Below are positions 16,685 through 26,407 of a DNA stretch of 64,000 nucleotides, in pieces. A model generated the notes under the pieces. The model searched no databases. It was not told the DNA's origin and was given only the letters and a program-made list of their open reading frames with translations. The DNA is from Alphaproteobacteria bacterium. GTDB lineage: Bacteria; Pseudomonadota; Alphaproteobacteria; Reyranellales; Reyranellaceae. Location: contig JAFKFK010000028.1 of the NCBI GenBank assembly GCA_017307275.1, positions 22,184-86,183 of the forward strand, given 5' to 3'. Position numbers and translations under genes: made by a program. The number at the start of each line of letters is the position of its first letter. The first letter of the stretch is position 1.

Positions 16685-19477
16685 TTACTCCGCCGCCTTC
16701 GGGATCGGATCGAAGCGGGCGTCGAAGTCGCGGATGGAGGCTTCGACGGTTGCCGCGACCTGCTTGAGCTTTTCCTGGTTCACGATCTTCAGGCCGAACA
16801 GGTCTTTCACATAGAAGACGTCGACCGCACGTTCGCCGTAGGTGGTGATGTGCGCCGAGGCGATCTGCAGGTTGAGACGCGTCAGCGCGCGAGTGACGAC
16901 ATGCAGGAAGCCCGGTCGGTCGCGGCCGTTGACCTCGATGACCGTGAACGTGTCCGAGGCATTGTTGTCGATCAGCACGCGCGGTTCGACCGTGAAGACG
17001 CGATCGCGCTTGGGCCAGGAAGCGCGCTGGCCGTCGAGTTCGCGCTGGATGTCGAGGCGGTTCGACAGCGCCAGCTCGACGCGGGCGGCCAGTCGCGCCA
17101 ACCGCTGTGGACCGTCGAACGGCTTGCCTTCGAGATCCTGAATCCAGAAGGCGTCGAGCGCCATGCCGTTGGCGAGAGTGAAGATCTTGGCATCGACGAT
17201 GTTGGCGCCGCTGATCGCCATGGCGCCGGCGAGACGCGCGAAGAGGCCATGCGTGTCGAGCGTGTAGATCGTGATTTCGGTGACGGACCGTTCGATATTG
17301 ACGCGATGCTCGAAGGCCAGCGGCTGTTTCTCGCGCTCGGCACGGCGCACCAGCTCGGCCTGGCGTGCCAGAGTTTCGGGCGGGAAGGACAGCCAGTAAG
17401 GTGAATAGCCGCGCGCGAAATGCGCTTCCTTGTCGGCATCGGACCAGCCGGCAAGTCGTCCTGCGACATCGGCCTGGATATGCTTGATGCGCTCGGCGCG
17501 GCCACCGGCCAGTGTGCCGCCCGACAGGACCTGCTCCGTGGCGCTATAGAGCTGACGCAGTAGAGCTGCCTTCCAGTTGTTCCAGACATTGGGTCCGACG
17601 GCGCGGATATCGCAGACCGTCAGGACCAACAACAGGCGCAGGCGTTCAGGCGATTGCACCAGCGCGGCGAAGGTCTCGATGGTCTTGGGATCCATCAGAT
17701 CGCGCTGGAAGGCAGTCCCCGACATCGCGAGATGGTAGCGAACAAGCCACGCAACGGTTTCGGTCTCGGCAGCGCTCAAGCCGAGACGTGGCCCGAGCTG
17801 CATCGCCACATCGGCGCCCAGCACGGAATGATCGCCGCCGCGGCCCTTGGCGATGTCATGCAGCAGCACGGCGAGGTAAAGCACCGGACGCGACAGGATC
17901 TTGTGCACGATGTCGGCCGACAACGGATGGTCTTCCTTCAGCGCACCCGACTCGATGCGCGAGAGGATGCCGATGGCGCGGATCGTGTGCTCGTCGACAG
18001 TATAAGTGTGATACATGTCGTGCTGCGTCTGCGCGACGACACGACCGAAATCGGGAACAAAGCGGCCGAACACGCCGGCCTCGTTGAGGCGCCGCAACGT
18101 TGTCTCGGGATCGTGCCGCGACGTCATCATCTCCATGAAGAGACGATTGGCTTCGGGATCGGTCCTGAGCCGATCGACCAGACGGATGTTCTGGGTGATG
18201 AGCCTGAGCGTCGCCGGATGAATGTCGAGATCGTTCTCCTGCGCCACATGGAACAGCCGCAGGATCGCCACCGGATCCTTGGCGAAGGCATCAGAGCTCG
18301 CGACGGCCAGCCGCTCACCGTCGAGACGGAAACCTTCGAGCTGGCGCGGCCGCAAGGTCTGCCAGAGTGCCGCAAGCTTCGGCTTGCGCCGGCGGCTGTC
18401 CTCCAGCGCGGCGACGAAGATGCGCGTGAGATCACCAACTGTCTTGGCGTGAAGATAATAGTGCTTGGTGAAACGTTCGACGCCACGGCTGCCGGGCCGA
18501 TCCTGATAACCGAGGCGCACCGCGATCTCGCGCTGGAGGTCGAAGGACAGACGATCGTCGGCGCGGCCGGTCAGATAATGGATATGGCAGCGCACGGTGG
18601 CGAAGAAGCGCTCGGCGCGTTCGAAGTGACGCGCCTCTCCCTTGGTCAGGACACCCTTGGCCACCAGTTCGCCCGGCTCGCTGACGCGATAGAGATACTT
18701 GGCGATCCAGAACAGCAAATGCAGGTCGCGCAACCCGCCTTTGCCTTCCTTGACGTTGGGTTCGACGACGTAGCGCGAGTCGCCCATGCGATGATGCCGC
18801 TGATCGCGCTCCGCGAGTTTGGCTTCGACGAAGTCGTGGCCATCGCCGATATAGAACTTCTGCGCGAAGCCGCGGATCAGCTCGTCGAACAGGTCGCGGT
18901 CGCCCCAGAGATAGCGTGCTTCGAGCAGCGCCGTGCGGATCGTCTGGTCGCGCTCGGCATAGCGCAGGCTCTCGTCGACCGTGCGCGTGGCGTGGCCGAC
19001 CTTCAGGCCGAGGTCCCACAGCAGGTAGAGCATGAACTCGACGATCTGCTCGCCGCGCGGCGTCTGCTTGTAGGGACGCAGGAACAGGAGATCGATATCG
19101 GACAGCGGCGCCAGCTCGCCGCGGCCGTAACCGCCGGTGGCGACCACGCCCAGCCGCTCGGCAGCACTCGGGTTGGCGGCGGGATAGGCATACTGGTCGG
19201 CAAAGTCGAACAGGACCCGGATGATCTGGTCCATCAGATAGGAGGTCGCGATCAGGACTGCCGGACCGTCGTTGTGGAGAGGGCCCGGTTCCTCGAACCG
19301 ACGGCGGATTTCCGCGCGGCCTTTGGCCAGGGCGTCGCGCAGCAGGGCGAGGATCGCAGCACGTGGCGGCTCGCCGCCGGCCGGCATGTCTTCGACCAGG
19401 GCGGCGAGAGCTTCTTCCAAGGCACGCCGGCGGACGATGACGCGCCGGTCGGGAATCTGGTCGTAGGGCTTTGCCAT
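16685..19477 (-). CDS. glnD: [Protein-PII] uridylyltransferase / uridylyl-removing enzyme
   Basis: 930 residues, full length. The glutamine sensor adds UMP to PII at low glutamine and removes it at high glutamine. Order of domains: nucleotidyltransferase with GGYGRGELAPLSDIDLLF near residues 115-132 (catalytic Asp pair), central helical part, HD phosphohydrolase with VLLHDIAKGRGGDHSVLGAD, then two ACT domains (TEITIYTLDTHGLFARLAGA; FTVIEVNGRDRPGFLHVVTR). All catalytic residues look intact. No other nitrogen genes are adjacent. The start ATG at 19477 gives the usual N-terminus. Confidence 0.97.
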   Translation of the reverse strand: MAKPYDQIPDRRVIVRRRALEEALAALVEDMPAGGEPPRAAILALLRDALAKGRAEIRRRFEEPGPLHNDGPAVLIATSYLMDQIIRVLFDFADQYAYPAANPSAAERLGVVATGGYGRGELAPLSDIDLLFLRPYKQTPRGEQIVEFMLYLLWDLGLKVGHATRTVDESLRYAERDQTIRTALLEARYLWGDRDLFDELIRGFAQKFYIGDGHDFVEAKLAERDQRHHRMGDSRYVVEPNVKEGKGGLRDLHLLFWIAKYLYRVSEPGELVAKGVLTKGEARHFERAERFFATVRCHIHYLTGRADDRLSFDLQREIAVRLGYQDRPGSRGVERFTKHYYLHAKTVGDLTRIFVAALEDSRRRKPKLAALWQTLRPRQLEGFRLDGERLAVASSDAFAKDPVAILRLFHVAQENDLDIHPATLRLITQNIRLVDRLRTDPEANRLFMEMMTSRHDPETTLRRLNEAGVFGRFVPDFGRVVAQTQHDMYHTYTVDEHTIRAIGILSRIESGALKEDHPLSADIVHKILSRPVLYLAVLLHDIAKGRGGDHSVLGADVAMQLGPRLGLSAAETETVAWLVRYHLAMSGTAFQRDLMDPKTIETFAALVQSPERLRLLLVLTVCDIRAVGPNVWNNWKAALLRQLYSATEQVLSGGTLAGGRAERIKHIQADVAGRLAGWSDADKEAHFARGYSPYWLSFPPETLARQAELVRRAEREKQPLAFEHRVNIERSVTEITIYTLDTHGLFARLAGAMAISGANIVDAKIFTLANGMALDAFWIQDLEGKPFDGPQRLARLAARVELALSNRLDIQRELDGQRASWPKRDRVFTVEPRVLIDNNASDTFTVIEVNGRDRPGFLHVVTRALTRLNLQIASAHITTYGERAVDVFYVKDLFGLKIVNQEKLKQVAATVEASIRDFDARFDPIPKAAE

Positions 19478-19549
19478 ATGCGGCCGATACTACAGGTCCG
19501 ACCCTGCCCCCTGCCAGCCCAGGCGGTTTTCGTGTCATAAAGGCGTGCC

Positions 19550-19912
19550 ATGAGGTTTAAAGCTTTCCTCGTCGCCGTGGCGCTGGCTTTTGGCGTGGTG
19601 GGTGCAGTTGGGGGTGCGTTCGCCCAGGGCGCCGGCCGGCCGGCGCCGGCGACCCCCGCGTCCAGTCTGATCGACCTGAACAGCGCCAGCCGCGACGATC
19701 TCATGAGCCTGGACGGAATCGGCGAAGTGCGGGCCGATGCCATCATCCGGGCCCGGCCGTTCAAGGCCAAGACCGAACTGGTCGAGCGCCGGCTGATCCC
19801 CGAATCCCTCTACGAGAAGATCTCCGACAAGGTGATGGCGCGTCCCATCCCCGGCCAGCCGGCGCAGCCGCCCACCCGGCCGGGACAGCCTGCCCCGCCC
19901 AAACGCTCGTGA
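19550..19912 (+). CDS. Secreted helix-hairpin-helix (ComEA-like) protein
   Basis: 120 residues: signal peptide (MRFKAFLVAVALAFGVVGAV...FAQ), short Pro/Ala linker, then one helix-hairpin-helix unit (LIDLNSASRDDLMSLDGIGE, VRADAIIRARPF) like the DNA-binding part of ComEA, and a Pro/Gln-rich tail. ComEA binds incoming DNA in the periplasm, but single-HhH exported proteins are common and uncharacterised. Its stop overlaps the mnmE GTG by 4 bases, indicating cotranscription. Confidence 0.85.
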   Translation: MRFKAFLVAVALAFGVVGAVGGAFAQGAGRPAPATPASSLIDLNSASRDDLMSLDGIGEVRADAIIRARPFKAKTELVERRLIPESLYEKISDKVMARPIPGQPAQPPTRPGQPAPPKRS

Positions 19913-21255
19913 CCGACGCCACGATCTATGCGCTGGGCACGCCGACCCCCTCGCGCGCGCATCCCGGCGCAATTTCGGTCATCCGGCTGAGTGGTCCGCG
20001 GGCGGCCGAAGCGTTGGTCGCCCTCACCGCTAGGGACACCTTGCCCGAACCGCGCCGCATGGTGCTGCGAACCCTGCGCGATCCGCTGAGCGGCGAGGCC
20101 ATCGATCGCGGCCTGGTCGTCCGGTTCGAGGCGCCCAACAGCGAGACCGGCGAGCCGATGGCGGAACTGCATCTGCACGGCGGCCGTGCTGTCGTCGGCG
20201 CTGCGCTCGACGCTATCGCCCGATTGGGCTTCTGCCGTCTGGCCGAACCGGGAGAATTCACGCGGCGAGCCTTCGAGCACGGCAAGCTCGATCTCACCGA
20301 GGCCGAGGGCATTGCCGATCTGGTCGCGGCCGAGACGGCGGCGCAACGGCGGCAGGCGTTGCAGCAGATGGATGGCGCGCTTCACCGGCTCTACGAGTCA
20401 TGGCGCAGCGCCGGCCTGCGGGCTCTGGCCCATCTCGAAGCCGCCATCGACTTTCCCGACGAAGATCTGCCGAGCGGTCTCGCCGACGAGGTGCGGACTG
20501 CCATCGCAGCGCTGCAAAAGGAAATCTCGACGCATCTAGAAGACAGGCGTGGCGAGCGACTGCGCGAGGGCCTGTCTATAGCCATCATCGGCCCGCCCAA
20601 CGCCGGCAAGTCTTCCCTTTTGAACCTGCTGGCGCGGCGCGATGCAGCGATCGTTTCGGAAACGGCGGGCACGACGCGCGACGTGATCGAAGTGCATCTC
20701 GATCTCGGTGGCTGGCCGGTCGTGCTGGCCGACACGGCGGGCTTGCGCGCCTCGCCGGACGCCATCGAACAGGAAGGCGTGCGACGGGCGAAGGCGCGGG
20801 CGGCGACCGCCGACCTGCGGCTGCTGGTGCTCGATGCATCGGGTGACTGGCACACTGAGATGAAGACGCTGATCGCGGCGACGGAGAACTGGAATCCCGC
20901 GGCCGATATCGTGGTTGCCAACAAGAGCGATCTTGCAACCGTCGAAGATGCCGACGTCGTGGCACTTTCGGCCAACAGGGGCGACGGCCTGCCGTTGTTG
21001 CTGACGCGTCTGGAGCAATCTGCTGGCAACCTTATGCAGGAAGGTGCGGGCGTGGTGCCGCTCACTCGCGCCCGCCATCGCGAGGCCCTGGTCGAATCTC
21101 AGGCCGCCCTTGGCCGCGCGTTGCTTGCGCCCGAAGTGGCTCTCGCTGCCGAAGACCTGAGGCTTGCCCTGCGCGCCATCGGCCGCATCACCGGCACGGT
21201 CCGCATCGACGAGCTTCTGGATGTGATCTTCCGCGACTTCTGCATCGGGAAGTGA
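19909..21255 (+). CDS. mnmE: tRNA uridine-5-carboxymethylaminomethyl modification GTPase MnmE
   Basis: 448 residues. With MnmG it forms the cmnm5U modification at tRNA wobble U34. An N-terminal folate-binding domain begins TIYALGTPTPSRAHPGAISV. The G domain has GPPNAGKSSLLNLLARRDAA (P-loop), DTAGLR and NKSD. The invariant C-terminal catalytic motif FCIGK closes the protein. GTG start at 19909 overlaps the preceding stop. mnmG follows after one intervening gene, and rsmG-parA-parB after that, the familiar proteobacterial order. Confidence 0.97.
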   Translation: MTDATIYALGTPTPSRAHPGAISVIRLSGPRAAEALVALTARDTLPEPRRMVLRTLRDPLSGEAIDRGLVVRFEAPNSETGEPMAELHLHGGRAVVGAALDAIARLGFCRLAEPGEFTRRAFEHGKLDLTEAEGIADLVAAETAAQRRQALQQMDGALHRLYESWRSAGLRALAHLEAAIDFPDEDLPSGLADEVRTAIAALQKEISTHLEDRRGERLREGLSIAIIGPPNAGKSSLLNLLARRDAAIVSETAGTTRDVIEVHLDLGGWPVVLADTAGLRASPDAIEQEGVRRAKARAATADLRLLVLDASGDWHTEMKTLIAATENWNPAADIVVANKSDLATVEDADVVALSANRGDGLPLLLTRLEQSAGNLMQEGAGVVPLTRARHREALVESQAALGRALLAPEVALAAEDLRLALRAIGRITGTVRIDELLDVIFRDFCIGK

Positions 21256-21319
21256 CTGCGGGCAGCTCGCCGCCAAACGCGCGGCTAGCACGGCTTTACA
21301 TCCTGGCTACACTGGCGGG

Positions 21320-21949
21320 ATGGCCAAGATCCTGCTGACCCGTCACGGGCATGTCGAAGGCATCGAGCCCGCCCGCTTTCGTGGCCGTGCCGAGTTGCCC
21401 CTTACACAGGTCGGTGTAAGGCAGACCGCGGCCCTTGCCGCTCGTATCGCGAGACATTGGAAGCCGGCTGCCGTCTACACGAGCCCGTTGCAGCGCTGCA
21501 TCGTCACCGGCCGCCATATCGCTGAAGCCTGCGGGACACCTGCCGCCGTCGACGAAGGGCTGGGCGACATTCACTACGGCTCTTGGCAGATGCGCACCCA
21601 TGCGGAAGTCGAACAGGAGTGGGCGAACGCTTACCACCTGTGGCGGCGCGCACCTCACCTCGTGCGCTTTCCGGACGGCGAGTCCCTGCAGGACGTCGTG
21701 GCGCGTACATCCAACACCCTGCGGTTGGTGTTGGAGAAGCACCCCAACGATACGGTGGTGCTGGTGGGCCATGACAGCGTCAACCGCGCGCTGCTACTCC
21801 AGCTTATTGACCAGCCGCTTTCTGCTTACTGGCGGTTTGCGCAGGACCCCTGCGCCCTGAACGAGATCGACGTGCTTGCCGGGGGCGTGGTCCGGGTTGG
21901 GCGCATCAACGATGTCAGCCATCTCGAGAGCCATCTGGACCGGGCCTGA
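21320..21949 (+). CDS. Histidine phosphatase family protein (phosphoglycerate-mutase-like)
   Basis: 209 residues. The catalytic RHG triplet lies at ILLTRHGHVEGIEPARFRGR near the N-terminus. The second active-site His is in VVLVGHDSVNRALLLQLI. YTSPLQRCIVTGRHIAEACG is the conserved central block. The family covers phosphatases such as alpha-ribazole phosphatase and small-molecule mutases, so the substrate is open. It sits inserted between mnmE and mnmG, which are usually adjacent, suggesting a lineage-specific insertion. Confidence 0.9.
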   Translation: MAKILLTRHGHVEGIEPARFRGRAELPLTQVGVRQTAALAARIARHWKPAAVYTSPLQRCIVTGRHIAEACGTPAAVDEGLGDIHYGSWQMRTHAEVEQEWANAYHLWRRAPHLVRFPDGESLQDVVARTSNTLRLVLEKHPNDTVVLVGHDSVNRALLLQLIDQPLSAYWRFAQDPCALNEIDVLAGGVVRVGRINDVSHLESHLDRA

Positions 21950-21988
21950 CTGGACCGCGTGGGATCGGGGGGCGTAAAAGGCACCGCC

Positions 21989-23863
21989 ATGCGGGCCTTT
22001 TCTTCATATGACGTGATCGTAGTGGGTGGTGGCCATGCCGGCTGTGAAGCCGCGGCCGCGGCCGCGCGCCTGGGCGCCCGCACCCTGTTGCTGACCCACC
22101 GGGTCGAGACCATCGGCGAGATGTCGTGCAATCCGGCCATTGGCGGCCTGGGCAAGGGCCATCTGGTCCGCGAGATCGACGCCCTGGACGGCATCATGGG
22201 TCGGGCCATCGACCGAGCCGGCATCCAGTTCCGCACCCTCAATCTGTCCAAGGGGCCGGCTGTGCGCGGACCCCGCGCCCAGGCCGACCGCAAGCTCTAT
22301 CGGGCGGCGGTGCAGGACCTGCTCGCCGAGCAAACCAATCTCGAGATTCGAGGCGACGCGGTTGCCGACATTGTTCTAGATACAACTGGTGCGTGTGCCG
22401 GTGTCGTTACCGAGTCGGGCGATGAAATCGGCGCCAGACGTGTGATCCTGACGACGGGCACGTTCCTCCGTGGCCTGATCCATATGGGCGAAACCAAGAT
22501 CCCGGCCGGCCGCGTGCGTGGCAACGGGCGAGACGATGTGGTCGAGCAACCATCGACGGCGCTTGCGCAGACGTTGCACCGCCTTGGCTTTGCGTTGGGA
22601 CGCTTGAAGACCGGGACGCCGGCGCGGCTCGACGGACGTACGATCGATTACGCGTCCTTGGAGCGGCAGGACGGCGATGACCCGCCGCAGCCGTTTTCCT
22701 ACCTGACGGACCGGATCACCACGCCGCAGATTGCCTGCCATATCACGACGACCACGGCGGCAACGCACGAGATCATCCGCGCCAATCTGCACCGCGCGCC
22801 GATGTATTCCGGCCAGATCGAGAGTGTCGGCCCGCGCTATTGTCCGTCGATCGAGGACAAGGTCGTACGGTTCGGCCATCGCGAGCGCCACCAGATCTTC
22901 CTTGAGCCCGAGGGGCTGGACGACGACACGGTCTATCCCAACGGTATCTCGACCTCGCTTCCCAGCGAGGTGCAGCTCGCCATGCTGCAGACGATTCCGG
23001 GGCTGGAGCGGACGACGATGCTGCGGCCGGGATATGCCATCGAGTACGACCATATCGACCCGAGGGAGCTTCACCCAACCCTGGAGACCCGTCGGGTTCC
23101 GGGCCTCTACATGGCGGGTCAGATCAATGGCACGACGGGATACGAGGAGGCGGCCGCCCAAGGGTTGATCGCCGGCTTGAACGCAGCGCTCGACAAGCCC
23201 TTCACGGTCGACCGTGCCGACGGCTATCTCGGCGTCTTGATCGACGACCTGGTGTCCCTGGGTGTGACGGAGCCCTATCGGATGTTCACGTCGCGCGCCG
23301 AGTATCGGCTCTGGCTGCGGGCGGACAATGCCGACCAGCGCCTGACGCCGCGCGGTCTGGAGATTGGTTGCGTCGGGGCCCGCCGGGCCGAGATGTTTCA
23401 CGTGAAACAACGGGCGCTGGAAGATGCCCGGGCGCTTGCCGGGTCGCTGCGGCTCAGCCCGTCGGTTCTGGCCAAGCGTGGAGTTTCGATCAACCAGGAC
23501 GGGGTGCCACGTTCGGCCTTGGACCTGCTGGCCTACCCGGAGATCGACTGGGCACGGCTCGGCGGCCTGTGGCCGGAGCTGACAGGCGTGGCTCCGGAGA
23601 TCGTCGAGCAACTTACCATCGACTCGCGCTACGAGGGCTACCTCGCCCGGCAGCGCCAGGACATCGTGGCCTACCGCCGAGACGAAGCTCTAGAGCTCCC
23701 TGCCGATCTGGACTATGGCGCCATTGGCAGCCTTTCCAATGAGGTCCGGCAGAAACTCCAGAACCACAAGCCCGCGACCCTCGGTCAGGCCGCGCGGATC
23801 TCCGGCGTGACCCCGGCGGCGCTTGTCGCCCTCCTGAAGCACGTTCGCCGCCGGGCCGCCTAG
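21989..23863 (+). CDS. mnmG: tRNA uridine-5-carboxymethylaminomethyl modification enzyme MnmG (GidA)
   Basis: 624 residues. FAD-dependent partner of MnmE. FAD-binding start: [20 protein letters not shown]. Signature blocks: [24 protein letters not shown] [34 protein letters not shown], and [20 protein letters not shown]. The ATG at 21989 is preferred over the GTG 30 bases earlier because it directly precedes the FAD motif. A perfect parS palindrome is embedded in the coding sequence (MFHVKQ). The C-terminal helical domain is complete ([20 protein letters not shown]). Confidence 0.97.
   Translation: MRAFSSYDVIVVGGGHAGCEAAAAAARLGARTLLLTHRVETIGEMSCNPAIGGLGKGHLVREIDALDGIMGRAIDRAGIQFRTLNLSKGPAVRGPRAQADRKLYRAAVQDLLAEQTNLEIRGDAVADIVLDTTGACAGVVTESGDEIGARRVILTTGTFLRGLIHMGETKIPAGRVRGNGRDDVVEQPSTALAQTLHRLGFALGRLKTGTPARLDGRTIDYASLERQDGDDPPQPFSYLTDRITTPQIACHITTTTAATHEIIRANLHRAPMYSGQIESVGPRYCPSIEDKVVRFGHRERHQIFLEPEGLDDDTVYPNGISTSLPSEVQLAMLQTIPGLERTTMLRPGYAIEYDHIDPRELHPTLETRRVPGLYMAGQINGTTGYEEAAAQGLIAGLNAALDKPFTVDRADGYLGVLIDDLVSLGVTEPYRMFTSRAEYRLWLRADNADQRLTPRGLEIGCVGARRAEMFHVKQRALEDARALAGSLRLSPSVLAKRGVSINQDGVPRSALDLLAYPEIDWARLGGLWPELTGVAPEIVEQLTIDSRYEGYLARQRQDIVAYRRDEALELPADLDYGAIGSLSNEVRQKLQNHKPATLGQAARISGVTPAALVALLKHVRRRAA
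23394..23409. promoter_or_regulatory. parS: parS centromere site (inside mnmG)
   Basis: Exact 16-base palindrome TGTTTCACGTGAAACA, the known ParB-binding consensus. It is read in mnmG as part of MFHVKQ. It lies about 9.5 kb from the proposed origin and 1.9 kb from parB, consistent with an origin-proximal partition locus. Confidence 0.95.
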
Positions 23864-23866
23864 GCA

Positions 23867-24502
23867 ATGGCGCCAAAGCAGGATCCCCTGGCGGATGTTT
23901 CACGTGAAACACGCCACCGCCTCGAAATCTTCGTCGAAACCCTGGAACGCTGGCAAAAGGCCATCAATCTGGTCAGCCGAAACACCATGGATGGTGTCTG
24001 GAAGCGCCATATCCTGGATTCCGCCCAGGTTGTGCCCCTGATTCCGTCGACGGCCGAAACCCTGGCCGACCTGGGGAGTGGCGGTGGATTCCCAGGCCTG
24101 GTCATCGCGGCCATGCGGCCAGACCTGCGGATCACACTGATCGAATCCGACGCGCGAAAAGCCGCGTTTTTAGGTGAAGTTGGCCGGCGTATGGGGTTGG
24201 AAAACCAACCGAAAATCGCCATTTCCCGTATAGAGGTGGCTCCGCCGGCCGCGGCGGATATCGTAACGGCGCGTGCATTGGCACCAATGAAACAACTACT
24301 CCATTGGGCGCAGCGTCACCGAAAGGATACCGCTATTTGCCTTTTCCACAAGGGGAAGGGCTGGCAGGCAGAGGTCGAGGAGGCCAAGAAGGAATGGGAT
24401 TTTTCGCCCGAGCCCATCGCCAGCGTAACAGATCGTGACGCCGTCATCCTTCGAATCGGCCCCTACCGAGCCGCCACCTCCGGCGCCCCCTCCGGCTCCT
24501 GA
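23867..24502 (+). CDS. rsmG: 16S rRNA (guanine-N7) methyltransferase RsmG (GidB)
   Basis: 211 residues. Methylates G527 of 16S rRNA. The SAM-binding loop is LADLGSGGGFPGLVIAAMRP, and the N-terminal helix has NLVSRNTMDGVWKRHILDSA. It starts 3 bases after the mnmG stop. A second perfect parS lies near its 5' end and is read in a different frame from that in mnmG (DVSRET). Its 3' end overlaps the parA start by 68 bases if the parA GTG is right, and the tail after VILRIGPYRA looks like lineage-specific extension. Confidence 0.95.
   Translation: MAPKQDPLADVSRETRHRLEIFVETLERWQKAINLVSRNTMDGVWKRHILDSAQVVPLIPSTAETLADLGSGGGFPGLVIAAMRPDLRITLIESDARKAAFLGEVGRRMGLENQPKIAISRIEVAPPAAADIVTARALAPMKQLLHWAQRHRKDTAICLFHKGKGWQAEVEEAKKEWDFSPEPIASVTDRDAVILRIGPYRAATSGAPSGS
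23896..23911. promoter_or_regulatory. parS: parS centromere site (inside rsmG)
   Basis: Second exact TGTTTCACGTGAAACA, 502 bases downstream of the first and within codons about 10-15 of rsmG. Two identical 16-mers this close to parAB cannot be chance. They form a ParB nucleation cluster. Confidence 0.95.
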
Positions 24503-25349
24503 GACGCCCCCCAAGGCGTCGGCGGCTCCCCAGATTTTCGCGATCGCCAACCAAAAAGGCGGCGTCGGCAAAACCACGACTGCGATCAACCTTGCCACGG
24601 CGCTGGCGGCCGTCGGTGAGAAAGTCCTTTTGATAGACTTAGACCCCCAGGGGAATGCCTCGACGGGTCTAGGGGTAGGCAGAAATGATCGCTCACCCGG
24701 TTCCTATGAATTCCTCCTGGGACTGAACCCGCTGGGCGAATGCGTGCGGAGCTCGCAGATCCCCGGCCTCGACGTCATGCCTGCCTCGGTCCAGTTGGCC
24801 GGCGCCGAAATCGAACTGATCGACATGGAGGATCGCGAGCATCGCCTCGACCAGGCGCTGAACGGTCCTGGCAGCGAAGCGCGTCAGCGCTGGACGATCA
24901 TCCTGATCGACTGCCCGCCGTCGCTGGGCCTCGTCACCCTGAACGCCCTGGTTTCCGTCGACGCCGTTCTCGTCCCCCTGCAGGCGGAGTTCCTGGCGCT
25001 CGAAGGCATCGGCGCGCTGGGCAATACGATCGAGCGCGTGAAGAAGAGACTCAATCCGAAGTTGCACATTGCCGGTGTCGTCCTGACCATGGTCGACCGC
25101 CGCATGACGCTCAGCCAGCAGGTCGAGGCCGATGTACGCCGATACTATGGTGAGCTGGTCTTCGGCACGACGATTCCCCGCAACGTTCGCATCGCCGAAG
25201 CGCCGTCGCACGGCATGCCGGTGCTGATCTACGACAATGCCTGTGCCGGATCGCAGGCTTACATCCTGCTGGCGAGCGAGTTCATTCGCCGCCGCCGTAC
25301 CATCGCAGAACAGGCAGAACAAAAGGCCCCGCATGAGCCAGCCTCCTAA
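24435..25349 (+). CDS. parA: Chromosome-partitioning ATPase ParA
   Basis: 304 residues. Deviant Walker A is in ANQKGGVGKTTTAINLATAL. Walker A' and switch regions are IDLDPQGNASTGLGVG and IDCPPSLGLVTLNALVSVDA. It moves ParB-parS complexes and segregates origins. The start is the GTG at 24435, overlapping rsmG, which adds a proline-rich 31-residue tail before the ATPase core. No nearer ATG exists, so the true start is uncertain. The overlap with rsmG and parB points to one transcript. Confidence 0.95.
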   Translation: MTPSSFESAPTEPPPPAPPPAPETPPKASAAPQIFAIANQKGGVGKTTTAINLATALAAVGEKVLLIDLDPQGNASTGLGVGRNDRSPGSYEFLLGLNPLGECVRSSQIPGLDVMPASVQLAGAEIELIDMEDREHRLDQALNGPGSEARQRWTIILIDCPPSLGLVTLNALVSVDAVLVPLQAEFLALEGIGALGNTIERVKKRLNPKLHIAGVVLTMVDRRMTLSQQVEADVRRYYGELVFGTTIPRNVRIAEAPSHGMPVLIYDNACAGSQAYILLASEFIRRRRTIAEQAEQKAPHEPAS

Positions 25350-26295
25350 GCCGCGCGGCCTCGGCCGCGGCCTCAGTGCCCTCCTCGGCGACGACGAAGT
25401 TGCCGCTGCCGTTGCGCCGCCGCCGCCCGCGCCAACCCCCGTCGCACCGCCCGAGCCCGTCGTGCGAGAGGTCGCGAGCGCTGCGCCCAGCCGGACGCCC
25501 TTTACGCTACCGATCGGCCAGCTCAAGCCCGGCAAGATGCAGCCGCGCACCAGCTTCGAGGGCATCCAGCAGCTCGTCGAATCGATCAAGGAATTCGGAC
25601 TTCTACAACCTATCCTTGTAAGGCCGCTGGGCGATTCGGCGGACGCCTACGAGATCGTCGCCGGCGAACGGCGCTGGCGGGCTGCCCAGCTCGCCCAATT
25701 GCACGACGTGCCGGTCGTCCTGCGCACCATCACCGACCAGGATGCGCTGCAGATCGGCCTGATCGAGAACCTGCAGCGTTCGGACCTGACGGCCATCGAC
25801 GAGGCCAAGGGCTACCAGCGCCTGATCGCCGACTTCAAGCAGACCCAGGAAGAAATCGCCCGCACGATGGGCAAGAGCCGGCCGCATGTCGCCAACACGC
25901 TGCGCCTGCTCGACCTGCCCTCGACGATCCAGGAGATGATCAAGGACGGCGACCTGACCGCCGGCCACGGCCGTGCCCTGATCGGTCTGCCCGATCCGCT
26001 GGCGCTTGCCCGCCGCGCCATCGACGAAAAGCTCTCGGTCCGCGACCTCGAAAAGCTCGGCGGCGAGGAAAAGCAGACGCCGCAGCGCAAAGGCGGCAAG
26101 CCGAACGGCAAGGCGTCGTCGACGGACTCCGCCAAGAGCGCCGATACCCGGGCCCTCGAAAAGCGCATCGAGGAAGCGCTTGGCCTCAAGGCCGACCTGA
26201 AACTGCGCGGCCTTGGCGAGCAGAGTTTGCTCACTCTGGAGATCCGCGACTTCGATCAGCTCGACACGGTCGTGGCCAAGCTCACGCGGCGTTAG
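25333..26295 (+). CDS. parB: Chromosome-partitioning protein ParB
   Basis: 320 residues. N-terminus KPRGLGRGLSALLGDDEV is the ParA-interacting, LG-x-GLSALLG-type motif. A proline-rich linker then leads to the CTPase/ParB core (IVAGERRWRAAQLAQ, GLIENLQRSDLTAIDEAKGY) and the helix-turn-helix (QEEIARTMGKSRPHVANTLR). The C-terminal dimer domain is present. The ATG at 25333 overlaps parA by 17 bases and fits homologue starts. The two parS sites in mnmG and rsmG are its expected targets. Confidence 0.96.
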   Translation: MSQPPKPRGLGRGLSALLGDDEVAAAVAPPPPAPTPVAPPEPVVREVASAAPSRTPFTLPIGQLKPGKMQPRTSFEGIQQLVESIKEFGLLQPILVRPLGDSADAYEIVAGERRWRAAQLAQLHDVPVVLRTITDQDALQIGLIENLQRSDLTAIDEAKGYQRLIADFKQTQEEIARTMGKSRPHVANTLRLLDLPSTIQEMIKDGDLTAGHGRALIGLPDPLALARRAIDEKLSVRDLEKLGGEEKQTPQRKGGKPNGKASSTDSAKSADTRALEKRIEEALGLKADLKLRGLGEQSLLTLEIRDFDQLDTVVAKLTRR

Positions 26296-26407
26296 CCTTC
26301 ACGCCAACCCGGCTTGGACGCGTAAGAACTCCGAAAGAGAAACGCCGGAAAGCAGCCCCTTTCCGGCAGTGAAGTGTCCTCGCTCCAAGAGAGCGATGGA
26401 GGACACG

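Noticed and set aside
17654..19540. 628-residue open frame on the plus strand
   Set aside because: Antisense shadow of glnD with unbalanced composition (His/Arg/Gln-rich).
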